From positions 1,991,001 to 2,055,000 of the forward strand of contig JAQIJC010000001.1 in NCBI GenBank assembly GCA_036946405.1: a DNA stretch of 64,000 nt. Direction: 5' to 3'. Position 1 is the first letter of the stretch. Each line of letters starts with the position of its first letter. The DNA is from Sphingomonas phyllosphaerae (lineage in GTDB: Bacteria > Pseudomonadota > Alphaproteobacteria > Sphingomonadales > Sphingomonadaceae). A program made the translations under genes and the position numbers. Below the pieces are notes generated by a model, which did no database searches, was not told the origin of the DNA, and saw nothing but the letters and a program-made list of their open reading frames with translations. Shown one piece after another: positions 16,791-25,649 of this stretch.

Positions 16791-18335
16791 TCAATCCGCC
16801 GCGACCGGCCCATGCTGCGGCTTCGGGCGGCGGCACAGCCAGATCGGCACGATCAGCACCGCGGCCAGCCATGCCGACAGCCGGAACAGGTCGGTCGAGG
16901 ACAAGAGATACGCCTGCCCGACCATCTGGCGCGTAACTGCCGCGGCGGCCTGTTGCGTGCTCATGCCCAGCTTCCCCAGCTTCTCCGCCGCCATCTGCCA
17001 GCCGATGCCGTTGCCGATCGCCTCGGCCAGCCGCGACTGGTGGAGTGCCTCGCGGCGGTCCCAGGCGGTCGAGATCAGCGAGGCGGCGAACCCGCCCGCG
17101 ACGATCCGGCCGAAGTTCGAGATGCCGGTCGCCGAGGGGATCTTCTCAGGGGGAATGCCGTCGAGCAGGATCGTCAGCATCGCGAGGAAGAAGGTCGCCA
17201 TCGACACGCCTTGCACCAGCAGTGGCAGCATCAGGTCGACGAAGGTCGCCTGCGTCGTGAAGCCCGAGCGCATCCAGTAACTGATCGCAAAGCCGGCGAA
17301 GGCGACGGTGGCGAGGATGCGCGCGTCGATCTTGCCCGACAGCCGCGCGATCAGCGGGGTCAGGATCACCGCCACCAGTCCGCTGGGCGCGGCGACCAGC
17401 CCGGCCCAGGTCGCGGTATAGCCCATCTGCGTCTGGAGCCACAGCGGCAGGATCAGGATGTTGGCAAAGAATACTGCATAGCCCAAGGAGAAGGCGAGGT
17501 TGCCGATCCAGAAGTTGCGGCGCGCGAACAGCGTCAGGTCGACGGTCGGATTGGCGTCGGTCAGCTCCCAGATCACCCAGGCGACGAAGCCGATGATGGC
17601 GACGATCGACAGCACTATGATCAAGGGATCGTTGAACCAGTCGGCGTTCTTGCCGAGGTCGAGCATCACCTGCAACGACCCGACCCACAGCACCAGCAGC
17701 CCGAGCCCGACGGTGTCGATCGGCAATTGCGCGGTCGGCGTCTCGCGGTCGCGCAGCCGCGTCCAGCAGATGAAAGCGGTGATGATCCCGAAGGGGACGT
17801 TGATCAGGAAGATCCACGACCAGTGATAATTGTCGGAGATGTAGCCGCCGAGGATCGGCCCCATGATCGGCGCGACCAGGGTCGTCATCGACCAGATGCC
17901 GAGCGCGGTCGAACGCTTGTCGGACGGAAAGATCGCGATCAGCAGCGCCTGGCTGCCGGGCATCATCGGCCCCGACACCGCGCCCTGCATGACGCGGAAC
18001 AGGATCAGCGACGGCAGGTCCCAGGCGATCCCGCACAGGAACGAGGCGAGCGTGAACAGCGCAACCGAGGTGCAGAAGACGCGCACCACGCCGAAGCGCC
18101 GCATCAGCCAGCCGGTCAGCGGCACCGCGACGCCGTTGGCGACCGCAAAGGCGGTGACCACCCAGGTCGAGTTGTCGCTGGAGACGCCGAGATTGCCGGC
18201 GATCGTCGGCAGCGAGACGTTGGCGATCGTCGAGTCGAGCACCATCATGAAGGTGCCGAGCGCGAGCGCGAGCGCGGTGACGCCGAGCCGTGCGCCGGTG
18301 AGCGGCGGGGGCGCGGCGGGAGGTGCGCTAGCCAT
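16791..18335 (-). CDS. emrB: DHA2 family drug efflux MFS permease (EmrB type)
   Basis: A 514-residue, 14-helix drug:proton antiporter. DSTIANVSLPTIAGNLGVS in helix 1 and GPILGGYISDNYHWSWIFLINVPFG after helix 5 are characteristic of EmrB/QacA relatives. It is the inner-membrane pump of a tripartite system whose adaptor and outer-membrane channel are upstream in the same direction. The 306 bases between adaptor and pump hold three repeat elements, an unusual gap for this operon type. Substrates are probably hydrophobic toxins or drugs; the MarR gene at the head suggests induction by such compounds. Confidence 0.92.
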   Translation of the reverse strand: MASAPPAAPPPLTGARLGVTALALALGTFMMVLDSTIANVSLPTIAGNLGVSSDNSTWVVTAFAVANGVAVPLTGWLMRRFGVVRVFCTSVALFTLASFLCGIAWDLPSLILFRVMQGAVSGPMMPGSQALLIAIFPSDKRSTALGIWSMTTLVAPIMGPILGGYISDNYHWSWIFLINVPFGIITAFICWTRLRDRETPTAQLPIDTVGLGLLVLWVGSLQVMLDLGKNADWFNDPLIIVLSIVAIIGFVAWVIWELTDANPTVDLTLFARRNFWIGNLAFSLGYAVFFANILILPLWLQTQMGYTATWAGLVAAPSGLVAVILTPLIARLSGKIDARILATVAFAGFAISYWMRSGFTTQATFVDLMLPLLVQGVSMATFFLAMLTILLDGIPPEKIPSATGISNFGRIVAGGFAASLISTAWDRREALHQSRLAEAIGNGIGWQMAAEKLGKLGMSTQQAAAAVTRQMVGQAYLLSSTDLFRLSAWLAAVLIVPIWLCRRPKPQHGPVAAD

Positions 18336-18369
18336 GGTCTACGCTCCGCTCGTCTTCCCTCACCATCAC

Positions 18370-18444
18370 CGTCATTCCCGCGAAGGCGGGAATCCAGACA
18401 TGTTGACGGTTTGGCTGGAGTCCCGAGGATCGAGCGGGATGACG
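18370..18444. repeat. Paired inverted repeat, family B copy 1 (one arm degenerate)
   Basis: GTCATTCCCGCGAAGGCGGG followed by AATCCAGAC is a standard family B arm; the partner arm (TGGAGTCCCGAGGATCGAGCGGGATGAC, in two parts) has decayed. It sits in the emrA-emrB gap next to a family A element. Confidence 0.7.
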
Positions 18445-18457
18445 AGAGATCAACTCA

Positions 18458-18556
18458 CCCCTCCCCTTCAGGGGAGGGGCCAGGGGGTGGGGGACTCTCG
18501 CGAGTCTGATGTTCGGGGATAGGCCCCACCCCAACCCCTCCCCTGAAGGGGAGGGG
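18458..18556. repeat. Paired inverted repeat, family A copy 3
   Basis: Units 18458-18479 and 18535-18556, each with CCCCTCCCC / GGGGAGGGG arms, and GGGGGTGGGGG / CCCCACCCC tails facing inward. Same layout as the 11681-11779 copy but with a different loop. It lies inside the emrA-emrB gap. Confidence 0.85.
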
Positions 18557-18596
18557 CTTAACTGGCGCGCAGCGACGCTCTGACGCTCTCGAAGTT

Positions 18597-18626
18597 CTGG
18601 ATTCCCGCTTTCGCGAGAATGGCCGA
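18597..18626. repeat. Family B single arm
   Basis: CTGGATTCCCGCTTTCGCGA followed by GAATGGC is one decayed family B arm without partner, just downstream of the emrA stop codon. Confidence 0.5.
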
Positions 18627-18641
18627 CGGGGGCGGGACTCA

Positions 18642-19811
18642 TTACCGGTTCGCCGCCACGATGCGGCGGATCGCCGTCTCGACCTGCGGATCGGTGCCGG
18701 TGGTCGTGTCGCCCTGATAGGGCGTGGTCGCCGCTTGCGCGAGTTGCGCGCCGCGCGTGTCGGCGGTGTCGATCGTCGCCTTCACCGACAGGCCGATGCG
18801 CAGCGGATGTGAGCGGAGTTCGCGCGGGTCGAGCGCGATGCGGACGGGGAGGCGCTGGACGATCTTGATCCAGTTGCCGCTGGCGTTCTGCGGCGGCAGC
18901 AGCGCGAAAGCGTTGCCGCTGCCCGCCGACAGGCCGACGACGCGGCCGTGGAACTTCACGTCGCCGCCGTACATGTCGGAGGTCAGCTCGACCGGTTGGC
19001 CGATGCGGACATCCTTCAGCTGCGTCTCGCGGAAATTGGCATCGACCCACACGCGGTCGAGCGGGACGATCGCCATCAGCGGCGTGCCGGCGTTGACCTG
19101 TTGCCCGACCTGCACCGTGCGCTGCGCCACCACGCCCGCGATCGGCGCGGTCATGTGCATGTGGCTGCGCGTGATCGCGGCGCGGCGATAGGCGGCGATC
19201 GCGCTCAGCACCGCGGGGTTGGTGTTCACGTCGGTGCCCTGCACGGTCGCCTGCGCCTGACGCCGCTGCTCGCGCGCGAGGCGCAGATTGGCCTGCGCGA
19301 CCTTCACCGCATCGGCGGCGTGCGACAGTTCCTCGCCCGACACCGCGCCCTGCGCGGCGGCCGAGCGGCGACGCGCATAATCGGCCTGCGTGCGCGACAA
19401 TTCGGCCTGCGCCTGGACGATCCCGGCGTCGCTCTGCCCGACGCGCGTGAAGTCGGCGCGGGTGCTGCGTACCGCGCGCGCCAACTCGGCGGCGGCGGCG
19501 GCGACGTTGACGTCGGCGGTGGTCGGATCGAGGTCGATCAGCGGCTGCCCGGCCTTGACCGCCTGCGTGTTGTCGGCGCGCAACGCGGTGACGGTGCCCG
19601 GATCGCGCGCGGTGACCGCGACCACGTCACCCGCGACATAGGCGTCGTCGGTTTCCTGCTCAGGCGGGCTGAAGAAGAAGTGCATCACCGCCCAGACGAT
19701 CGCGGCGATCGCGACCAGCACCGCGAGGATGGTCAGCGCACGGCGACGCGCGGCGGGCTTTCCGGCGGGAGCAGGCGCGGGTGTGGGAGCGGGAGTGGCG
19801 GTGTCGGTCAT
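18642..19811 (-). CDS. emrA: HlyD/EmrA family membrane fusion protein
   Basis: A 389-residue periplasmic adaptor. After a Pro/Ala-rich cytoplasmic start there is one membrane helix at about 28-48, then the TDDAYVAGDVVAVTARDPGTV strand typical of EmrA, a coiled-coil hairpin at about 90-185, and the lipoyl/barrel return with VWVDANFRETQLKDVRIGQPV. It links the emrB pump to the outer-membrane channel encoded just upstream; their reading frames overlap by ATGA. Expression should follow the MarR regulator at the head of the operon. Confidence 0.93.
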   Translation of the reverse strand: MTDTATPAPTPAPAPAGKPAARRRALTILAVLVAIAAIVWAVMHFFFSPPEQETDDAYVAGDVVAVTARDPGTVTALRADNTQAVKAGQPLIDLDPTTADVNVAAAAAELARAVRSTRADFTRVGQSDAGIVQAQAELSRTQADYARRRSAAAQGAVSGEELSHAADAVKVAQANLRLAREQRRQAQATVQGTDVNTNPAVLSAIAAYRRAAITRSHMHMTAPIAGVVAQRTVQVGQQVNAGTPLMAIVPLDRVWVDANFRETQLKDVRIGQPVELTSDMYGGDVKFHGRVVGLSAGSGNAFALLPPQNASGNWIKIVQRLPVRIALDPRELRSHPLRIGLSVKATIDTADTRGAQLAQAATTPYQGDTTTGTDPQVETAIRRIVAANR

Positions 19812-21274
19812 CGGGCAGCGTCCTGAACGGGGTCGAAGCCGCCGCCGAGCGCGGTGGCGAGTTGCGCGCGCGCGGCGAGCGCGTCGATGGAGAGGCTGGC
19901 GTCGGCCAGCTCGGCGTCGAGCAGGCGGACGTCGTTGTCGACCAGATCGAGCCGGCTGTTGAGCCCGCTGGCGACGCGGATCGTGTTGAGGCGGTTGGTC
20001 TCCGCAAAGCCGGCGGTCACCTGACGCTGGCTGACGCGCGCGGTATCTGTGGCGCGGACCTGCGCGATGGCGTCGGCGACCTGTCGCGCGGCGGTGACGA
20101 CCGCGTCATTGTATTGCGCGGTCGCGACGTCGAGCGCCGCGGTGGCGCCGGCCAGATCGGCGCGGCGCCGTCCGCTGTCGAACAGCGGCAGGTGGAAGGC
20201 TGCGCCGCCGCCCGCCGTGCCGGAGTCGAGATCGACGAAATTGCCGAACCCGATCGCCTGCAGCCCGACCAGCGCCGACAGGTTGATGTTGGGGTAGAAA
20301 GCGCGGCGCGCGACTTGGCGCTCGGCCCCGGCAGCGGCGATCCGCGCCTGCGCCGCGGCGATGTCGGCGCGGCGCGCGAGCAGGTCGGCGGGGATCGCGG
20401 TCGGCACCGGCAAGGCGGTGTCGGTCGCGAGCTGCGTCGCGCCGATCGTCGCGGCATAGTCGCTGCCGCGCCCGGCGAGCGCCGCGAGCGCGTTGGTGGC
20501 GAGCACGCGCGCCGCCTGCGCCTGCACCAAAGCGAGCCGCGCCTGCGCGAGCAATGTCCCGGCGGCGGTGACGTCGATACGGCTGGCAAGCTGGCTGCGT
20601 TCGCGCGCCTGCACCAGCGACAACGAGCCCTCGCGCGCCGTGATCGTGCGCGCGGCGATCGCGGCGCGGCGCTCGGCGCGCGCGACCTCGACGTAATTCT
20701 GCACCACCGCGCCGGCGAGCATCAGCCGTGCGGCGGCGACGTCATAGCCGGCGGCGCGGGTCTGTGCCGCGGCGGCCTCGATCGCGGCCTTCTGCCGGCC
20801 GAACAGGTCGAGGTTCCACGATAGCCCGGCCTGCGCCGTGCCGAGCGCGCGAACGGTGCCGGCATAGGGCGGCGGGATCGTGTAATTGCCCGATAGGCGC
20901 GTGCCCTGCACCTGTGCATCGGCGTCGATCGACGGACGGCGCTCGGCATCCTGTCGTTCGAGGGCCGCCTGCGCCTGACGGACGCGCGCCGCGGCGATGT
21001 CGAGCGACGGGTTGCCGGCGAGCGCGTCGGCGACCAGCCGGTCGAGCTGCGGATCGCCGATCGCATGCCACCAGTCGGGGGCGAGCTGCACCGACGGGCC
21101 GGCGAGCGCCAGCGCGGCCGGGGTCTTCGCCTCGACCGACGTGTGCGAGGCGGGGGCGGCGCAACCGGCGAAGAGCAACGCCACCGCCGCGGCCAACCCG
21201 GCGCGGGCGCGCGCGAGGCTGCACAGCGCGCGCGGCGTGGGGGGCGCGTGCCCGGCGGGAGGGGTCAGGGGCAT
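19808..21274 (-). CDS. Outer-membrane efflux lipoprotein (NodT/OprM family)
   Basis: A 488-residue TolC-like channel of the RND/EmrA outer-membrane factor type. The ATG at 21274 gives a signal with lipobox-like LLFAGC, consistent with a lipid-anchored channel; a longer frame to 21370 would have an Arg-rich, non-signal N-terminus and is rejected. Typical segments include WWHAIGDPQLDRLVADALAGNPSL, AGLSWNLDLFGR and ADIAAAQARIAAA. The start overlaps the end of the MarR gene by 10 bases and the stop overlaps the emrA start, so all are read as one unit. Confidence 0.92.
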   Translation of the reverse strand: MPLTPPAGHAPPTPRALCSLARARAGLAAAVALLFAGCAAPASHTSVEAKTPAALALAGPSVQLAPDWWHAIGDPQLDRLVADALAGNPSLDIAAARVRQAQAALERQDAERRPSIDADAQVQGTRLSGNYTIPPPYAGTVRALGTAQAGLSWNLDLFGRQKAAIEAAAAQTRAAGYDVAAARLMLAGAVVQNYVEVARAERRAAIAARTITAREGSLSLVQARERSQLASRIDVTAAGTLLAQARLALVQAQAARVLATNALAALAGRGSDYAATIGATQLATDTALPVPTAIPADLLARRADIAAAQARIAAAGAERQVARRAFYPNINLSALVGLQAIGFGNFVDLDSGTAGGGAAFHLPLFDSGRRRADLAGATAALDVATAQYNDAVVTAARQVADAIAQVRATDTARVSQRQVTAGFAETNRLNTIRVASGLNSRLDLVDNDVRLLDAELADASLSIDALAARAQLATALGGGFDPVQDAAR

Positions 21275-21726
21275 GTGGCGATGTCCTCCAGCGTGCGGCG
21301 CAGCTTCTGCATCTGCGCGATCAGCGTCTCGATCTCGGCGTCGGTCCAGCCGGTGAAGCAGCGATTCCAATGGTCGATCACCATGTCGCGGCAGCGGAAG
21401 GTGGCTGCGCGTCCGGCGGGGGTCAGTGAAAGATGCACCACGCGGCGATCGTCGGCGGAGCGGGTCCGCTCGACGAACCCTTTCTCCTCCAGCGTGTCGA
21501 TCAGCCGCGTCATCGCGCCCTTGTCGTGCGCCATCCCGCGCGCCAGCGCCGCGCAGGTCGGCGCCTCACCGTGATGGATCGTCATCATCGCCGACCATTG
21601 CGACGTGTTCAGCTCCTCGTCCGTCAAGATGCGGTCGAGCAGCGCGGTCATCGTCTGGTTACAGGTCTTGATGAGGTAACCGATCGATCGATCCGGTGTG
21701 TAGCTGTCGGGATCGTAGAAGCTCAT
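21265..21726 (-). CDS. MarR family transcriptional regulator of the efflux operon
   Basis: A winged-helix regulator of about 153 residues. The recognition region is CAALARGMAHDKGAMTRLIDTLEEKGFVERTRSADDRRVVHLSLTPAG, the MarR signature with the DxRxxxxxLT wing. It heads the efflux operon and probably represses it until a ligand binds. No clear ribosome site fits any start; ATG 21726 is chosen because it leaves the palindrome at 21731-21744 just outside the gene, with ATG 21738 and 21747 as alternatives. Confidence 0.9.
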   Translation of the reverse strand: MSFYDPDSYTPDRSIGYLIKTCNQTMTALLDRILTDEELNTSQWSAMMTIHHGEAPTCAALARGMAHDKGAMTRLIDTLEEKGFVERTRSADDRRVVHLSLTPAGRAATFRCRDMVIDHWNRCFTGWTDAEIETLIAQMQKLRRTLEDIATCP

Positions 21727-21730
21727 GAAT

Positions 21731-21744
21731 GTTGCCATGGCAAC
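21731..21744. promoter_or_regulatory. Perfect 14-bp palindrome, probable MarR operator
   Basis: GTTGCCATGGCAAC is its own reverse complement and has the TTGC-N4-GCAA core common to MarR-family sites. It lies at the start of the MarR gene in the divergent space towards the M16 peptidase gene. Autorepression of the efflux operon is the simplest reading. Confidence 0.65.
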
Positions 21745-21873
21745 CATTGCCGGGGCAGTCAATGACTTTGTTTCGTAACATTGCTGGTTCCGGGTCAGTC
21801 GTCGCGCTTGCGGCGGATGCGCCGGTCGCTATGGTTTCGGTCGACACTTCATTTCCCCGGGGGAGCATCAACG

Positions 21874-24714
21874 TTGGCTTATCGCGCATTTCTGGCCGCC
21901 GGTTCGGCGCTCGCGGCTTTGACGACCCCCGTGCTGGCGCAGAAGGCCCCGGCTGCCGCCCCGGCGCCGGTGTCGCAATTGGTGAAGGCGGTCGACATTC
22001 CGTATCAGCAGTTTACGCTGAAGAACGGGCTGCGCGTGATCGTCCATACCGATCGCAAGGCGCCGATCGTGGCGGTCAGCGTGTGGTATGACGTCGGGTC
22101 GAAGCACGAGCCGCAGGGCAAGACCGGCTTCGCGCATCTGTTCGAGCATCTGATGTTCAACGGCAGCGAGAACGCGCCGGGCGATTTCTTCGAGCCGCTG
22201 CAACAGGTCGGCGCGACCGACTTCAACGGCACGACTTATTTCGACCGCACCAACTATTTCGAGACGGTGCCGACCGCCGCGCTGGAGCGCGCGCTGTTCC
22301 TCGAATCGGACCGCATGGGCTATCTGACCGGCGCGATCACGCAGGGCGTGCTCGACGAGCAGCGCGGCGTGGTGCAGAACGAGAAGCGGCAGGGCGACAA
22401 CCAGCCGTACGGCCTGCTCCGCTACAAGGCGACCGAGGGACTGTTCCCGGCGACGCACCCCTATGGCCATACCACGATCGGTTCGATGGCCGATCTCGAT
22501 CAGGCGAGCCTTGCCGACGTCAAGAACTGGTTCAAGAGCCATTACGGGCCGAACAATGCGGTGCTGGTGCTGGCCGGCGACGTCGATGTCGCGACCGCCC
22601 GGCCGCTGGTCGAGAAGTATTTCGGCGCGATCGCCGCCGGGCCGAAGAGCGTCGCGCCGCCCGCGCCGATCCCGGCGTCGCTGCCCGGGCCGGCCAAGGA
22701 AGTCATGAAGGACCGTGTCGCCGCGACGCTCATCATGAAGGAATGGGCGGTGCCCGGCCTCAACGACAAGGATTCGGCGTCGCTGGAGGTCGCCGCGGGC
22801 GTGCTCGGCGGGCTGGCCAGCTCGCGGCTGAGCAACGTGCTGGTGAAGGGCGAGAAGCTCGCGGTGCAGACGCAGGCCGAATATGAGTCGTTCGCGCAGG
22901 TCGGGACGTTCGGGATCACGACGATCGTGCGCCCCGGCGTCGATCCCGCAACCGTTTCGGCGCGAATCGACCAGCTCGTCGCCGACTTCATCAAGAACGG
23001 TCCGACCGCCGACGAGGTCAATCGCTACGTCACCAGCACGGTGTCGGGCCGGATCGACGGACTGGAAGCAGTCGGCGGGTTCGGCGGCAAGGCGGTCGCG
23101 CTCGCGGAGGGCGCGCTCTATTCCAACGATCCCGGTTTCTACAAGAAGCAGCTCGCCGAACTGGCGGCGCAGACCCCCGCAAGCGTCAGGGCGGTCGCGG
23201 CCAAGTGGCTGACGCGGCCTTCCTACCAGATCGACATCGTCAACGGCGACCGTGACGCTTATGCCGAGTCGAAGGCGGTGCCCCCGGCCAAGGTGGTCGA
23301 GGCGCCCGAACAGCCCGCGAAGGGCACGCGCGGCCCAATCCCGGCCGTCGGCGAGGTCGCCGGCCTGTCGTTCCCGAAGGTCGAGCGCTCAAGGCTCTCG
23401 AACGGTATCGAGCTGGTCTACGCCAACCGCGCGGTCGTGCCGATCACGCAGGCGGTGCTCAGCTTCGACGCGGGCGTGGCGGCGGATGTCGCCGACAAGC
23501 TGGGCACGCAGCAGCTGACGCTGAGCATGATGGACGAGGGCACGAAGGCGCTGAACTCGATCCAGATCGCCGAGGCGCGCGAGCGGCTGGGCGCGTCGAT
23601 CTCGAGCGGGAGCAGCCCGGATCGCACGACCTTGTCGCTGCGCGTGCCGAGCGCGAACCTCGCGGCGGGTGCGGACCTGTGGGCGGGCATCGCGCGCACC
23701 CCGGCCTTTCCCGAAAGCGAGCTGGCTCGCGTCAAGACGCAGCAACTGACCGAGATCGCGCAGGAGCTGACCAGCCCGCAGGGGCTGGTGCAGCGCGTGC
23801 TGCCGAAGCTGGTGGCGCCGAATTCGCCTTATGCCAAGGCGCAGGGCTCGGGCGATGCGGCGGCGGTGCAGGGGCTGACCCGCGCCGAGTTGATCGCGTT
23901 CCAGCAGGCATGGTTGCGCCCGGACAAGGCGAAGATCTTCGTCGTCTCCGACCGGCCGCTCGCCGAGATCCGGCAGGTCATGGAGGCGCGGTTCGGCGAC
24001 TGGAAGCCGGTCGGCGCGGCCGGTGCCAAGGTGTTCCCGCCGGCGTCGACCGCAGTGTCGCCGCGGATCGTGCTGGTCGACCGTTCCGCCAGCCCGCAGT
24101 CGATGATCGCGGCGGCGGTGCAGACCGGGCTGAAGGGCACCGACGATCTGCTGCCGGTACAGGTCGGCAACGATGCGCTGGGTGGCAGCTTCCTCGGCCG
24201 GCTCAACATGGACCTGCGCGAGGACAAGCATTGGTCGTACGGCGTGCGCGGCAATTTCACCCGCAATGCGGAGGCTGCGCCCTATATCATGTACGCGCCG
24301 GTGCAGGCCGACCAGACCGGCCCGTCGGTGGCGGCATTGCGCGCCGACGTGACGCAGTTCCTGACGAGCAAGCCGATGACGCAGGAGGAGTTCGCGCGCG
24401 CCATCAACGCCGGCACGCGCTCGCTGTCGGGCAATTTCGAGACGTCGGGCGACGTGTTGACCGCGATGCAGGCCAACGACCTGTTCAAGCGTCCCGACGA
24501 TTATTACGCGACGATCACCCAGAAATATCGCGCGCTGACGCTGCCGCAGGTCAATGCGGCCACCAGGGCGGCGATCGATCCCGCGAAGTTCGTGTGGGTG
24601 GTGGTCGGCGAGGCGGCCAAGGTGAAGCCGCAGCTTGACTCGCTGGGGCTGCCGGTCGAGGTCATGCCGGCTGCTGCGGTGGCCGGAACGCGTCCGGCGC
24701 CCGCCGCCAAGTAA
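21874..24714 (+). CDS. M16 family zinc metallopeptidase (pitrilysin type), exported
   Basis: A 946-residue exported peptidase with two M16 halves. The zinc site HLFEH (HxxEH, about 88-92) is in the first half; NEKRQGDNQPYG follows near the usual third-ligand region. The second half (SFPKVERSRLSNGIELVYANR onward) lacks HxxEH, as usual for the inactive C-terminal domain. The start is TTG 21874: GGGGGAG lies eight bases upstream and the product then begins with a clean signal peptide ending VLAQ. An ATG at 21781 would prepend Arg-rich residues. A 99-residue secreted-type gene follows closely. Confidence 0.93.
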   Translation: MAYRAFLAAGSALAALTTPVLAQKAPAAAPAPVSQLVKAVDIPYQQFTLKNGLRVIVHTDRKAPIVAVSVWYDVGSKHEPQGKTGFAHLFEHLMFNGSENAPGDFFEPLQQVGATDFNGTTYFDRTNYFETVPTAALERALFLESDRMGYLTGAITQGVLDEQRGVVQNEKRQGDNQPYGLLRYKATEGLFPATHPYGHTTIGSMADLDQASLADVKNWFKSHYGPNNAVLVLAGDVDVATARPLVEKYFGAIAAGPKSVAPPAPIPASLPGPAKEVMKDRVAATLIMKEWAVPGLNDKDSASLEVAAGVLGGLASSRLSNVLVKGEKLAVQTQAEYESFAQVGTFGITTIVRPGVDPATVSARIDQLVADFIKNGPTADEVNRYVTSTVSGRIDGLEAVGGFGGKAVALAEGALYSNDPGFYKKQLAELAAQTPASVRAVAAKWLTRPSYQIDIVNGDRDAYAESKAVPPAKVVEAPEQPAKGTRGPIPAVGEVAGLSFPKVERSRLSNGIELVYANRAVVPITQAVLSFDAGVAADVADKLGTQQLTLSMMDEGTKALNSIQIAEARERLGASISSGSSPDRTTLSLRVPSANLAAGADLWAGIARTPAFPESELARVKTQQLTEIAQELTSPQGLVQRVLPKLVAPNSPYAKAQGSGDAAAVQGLTRAELIAFQQAWLRPDKAKIFVVSDRPLAEIRQVMEARFGDWKPVGAAGAKVFPPASTAVSPRIVLVDRSASPQSMIAAAVQTGLKGTDDLLPVQVGNDALGGSFLGRLNMDLREDKHWSYGVRGNFTRNAEAAPYIMYAPVQADQTGPSVAALRADVTQFLTSKPMTQEEFARAINAGTRSLSGNFETSGDVLTAMQANDLFKRPDDYYATITQKYRALTLPQVNAATRAAIDPAKFVWVVVGEAAKVKPQLDSLGLPVEVMPAAAVAGTRPAPAAK

Positions 24715-24725
24715 GGAGTAACACG

Positions 24726-25025
24726 ATGGCCGGAGTGGATGGGACCTACGATTGCACGGTGAAGTCGCCGCTGGGCGATCAGAAGATGACGCTGACCGTC
24801 ACGCAGTCGGGTGAGACGTTCACCGGCCAGGCGTCGGGCGCGATGGGCGCGTCGGACGTGAACGGCACCGTCGATGGCAACACGCTGGCATGGAAGCAGC
24901 AGATGACGGTGCCGATGCCGATGACGCTCGATATCACCGCGACCGTCGATGGCGACACGGTGACCGGCAGCGTCGGCGCCGGTGCATTCGGAAGCTTCCC
25001 GCTGTCGGGGACCCGCACCGCCTGA
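24726..25025 (+). CDS. Small conserved-looking beta-rich protein, function unknown
   Basis: A 99-residue protein with no signal peptide, made of alternating strands (TYDCTVKSPLGDQKMTLTVTQSGETFTGQAS, then GTVDGNTLAWKQQM and TVDGDTVTGSVGAG). The repeated DGxTxxG pattern suggests a small beta barrel. AAGGAG sits nine bases before the ATG and the gene begins 11 bases after the M16 peptidase stop, so they are co-transcribed. I do not recognise a named family and assign no function. Confidence 0.8.
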   Translation: MAGVDGTYDCTVKSPLGDQKMTLTVTQSGETFTGQASGAMGASDVNGTVDGNTLAWKQQMTVPMPMTLDITATVDGDTVTGSVGAGAFGSFPLSGTRTA

Positions 25026-25155
25026 GTATGGGCTTGCCGGTTTGGCGCTGACGGACGGCGCGGTGGGAGCGATCCTGCCGCGCCGTACGACTATTTGGGA
25101 CTGGCAAGTCCTTGCCGCGCAAGGCACATCCGGCCGCTAGTCAGGGAGACGGGTC

Positions 25156-25575
25156 GTGGATGCAGGACGCAGGGAGATGATGGCGATGATGGCGATCGGC
25201 GGGGCAGGGATCGTGGGAGCCGTTACCGGCGGCGAGGCGCAGGCGGCCGCCGCGGTGGTGCCCGCCAAGGTGGTGCATCATGTGTTCTTCTGGCTGAAGG
25301 ACCCGACCTCGACCGCCGACCGCGATCGCCTGATCGCGGGGCTGCGCACGCTGGCGGCGATCCCGGTGATCCGCGCGCTGCACATCGGCGTCCCCGCCGA
25401 TACCGAGGCACGCGATGTGGTCGATGGAAGCTATCAGGTGTCGGAGCTGATGTTCTTCGATACCGTCGCCGACCAGAAGGCGTACCAGGACCATCCGATC
25501 CACCGGAAGTTCGTCGCCGATTGCGAGCCGCTGTGGCGCAAGGTGACGGTGTACGACACGCTGCGCGTCGATTGA
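25156..25575 (+). CDS. Dabb (stress-responsive A/B barrel) domain protein, exported
   Basis: A 139-residue protein with an N-terminal hydrophobic signal ([25 protein letters not shown]) and one Dabb ferredoxin-like barrel: [13 protein letters not shown] at its start, [26 protein letters not shown] towards the end. Dabb domains often form dimers and some act on polyketides or in stress, but most are uncharacterised. The start is GTG with AGGGAGACGGG upstream. It stands alone between the 99-residue gene and the DUF3857 gene. Confidence 0.85.
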   Translation: MDAGRREMMAMMAIGGAGIVGAVTGGEAQAAAAVVPAKVVHHVFFWLKDPTSTADRDRLIAGLRTLAAIPVIRALHIGVPADTEARDVVDGSYQVSELMFFDTVADQKAYQDHPIHRKFVADCEPLWRKVTVYDTLRVD

Positions 25576-25649
25576 CGCGGGCGTCATCAACCGAGTTGCG
25601 CGCCCTGCGACAGCCTCTACACTGACGACAAAGGGGCGGGGGGTCGTCG

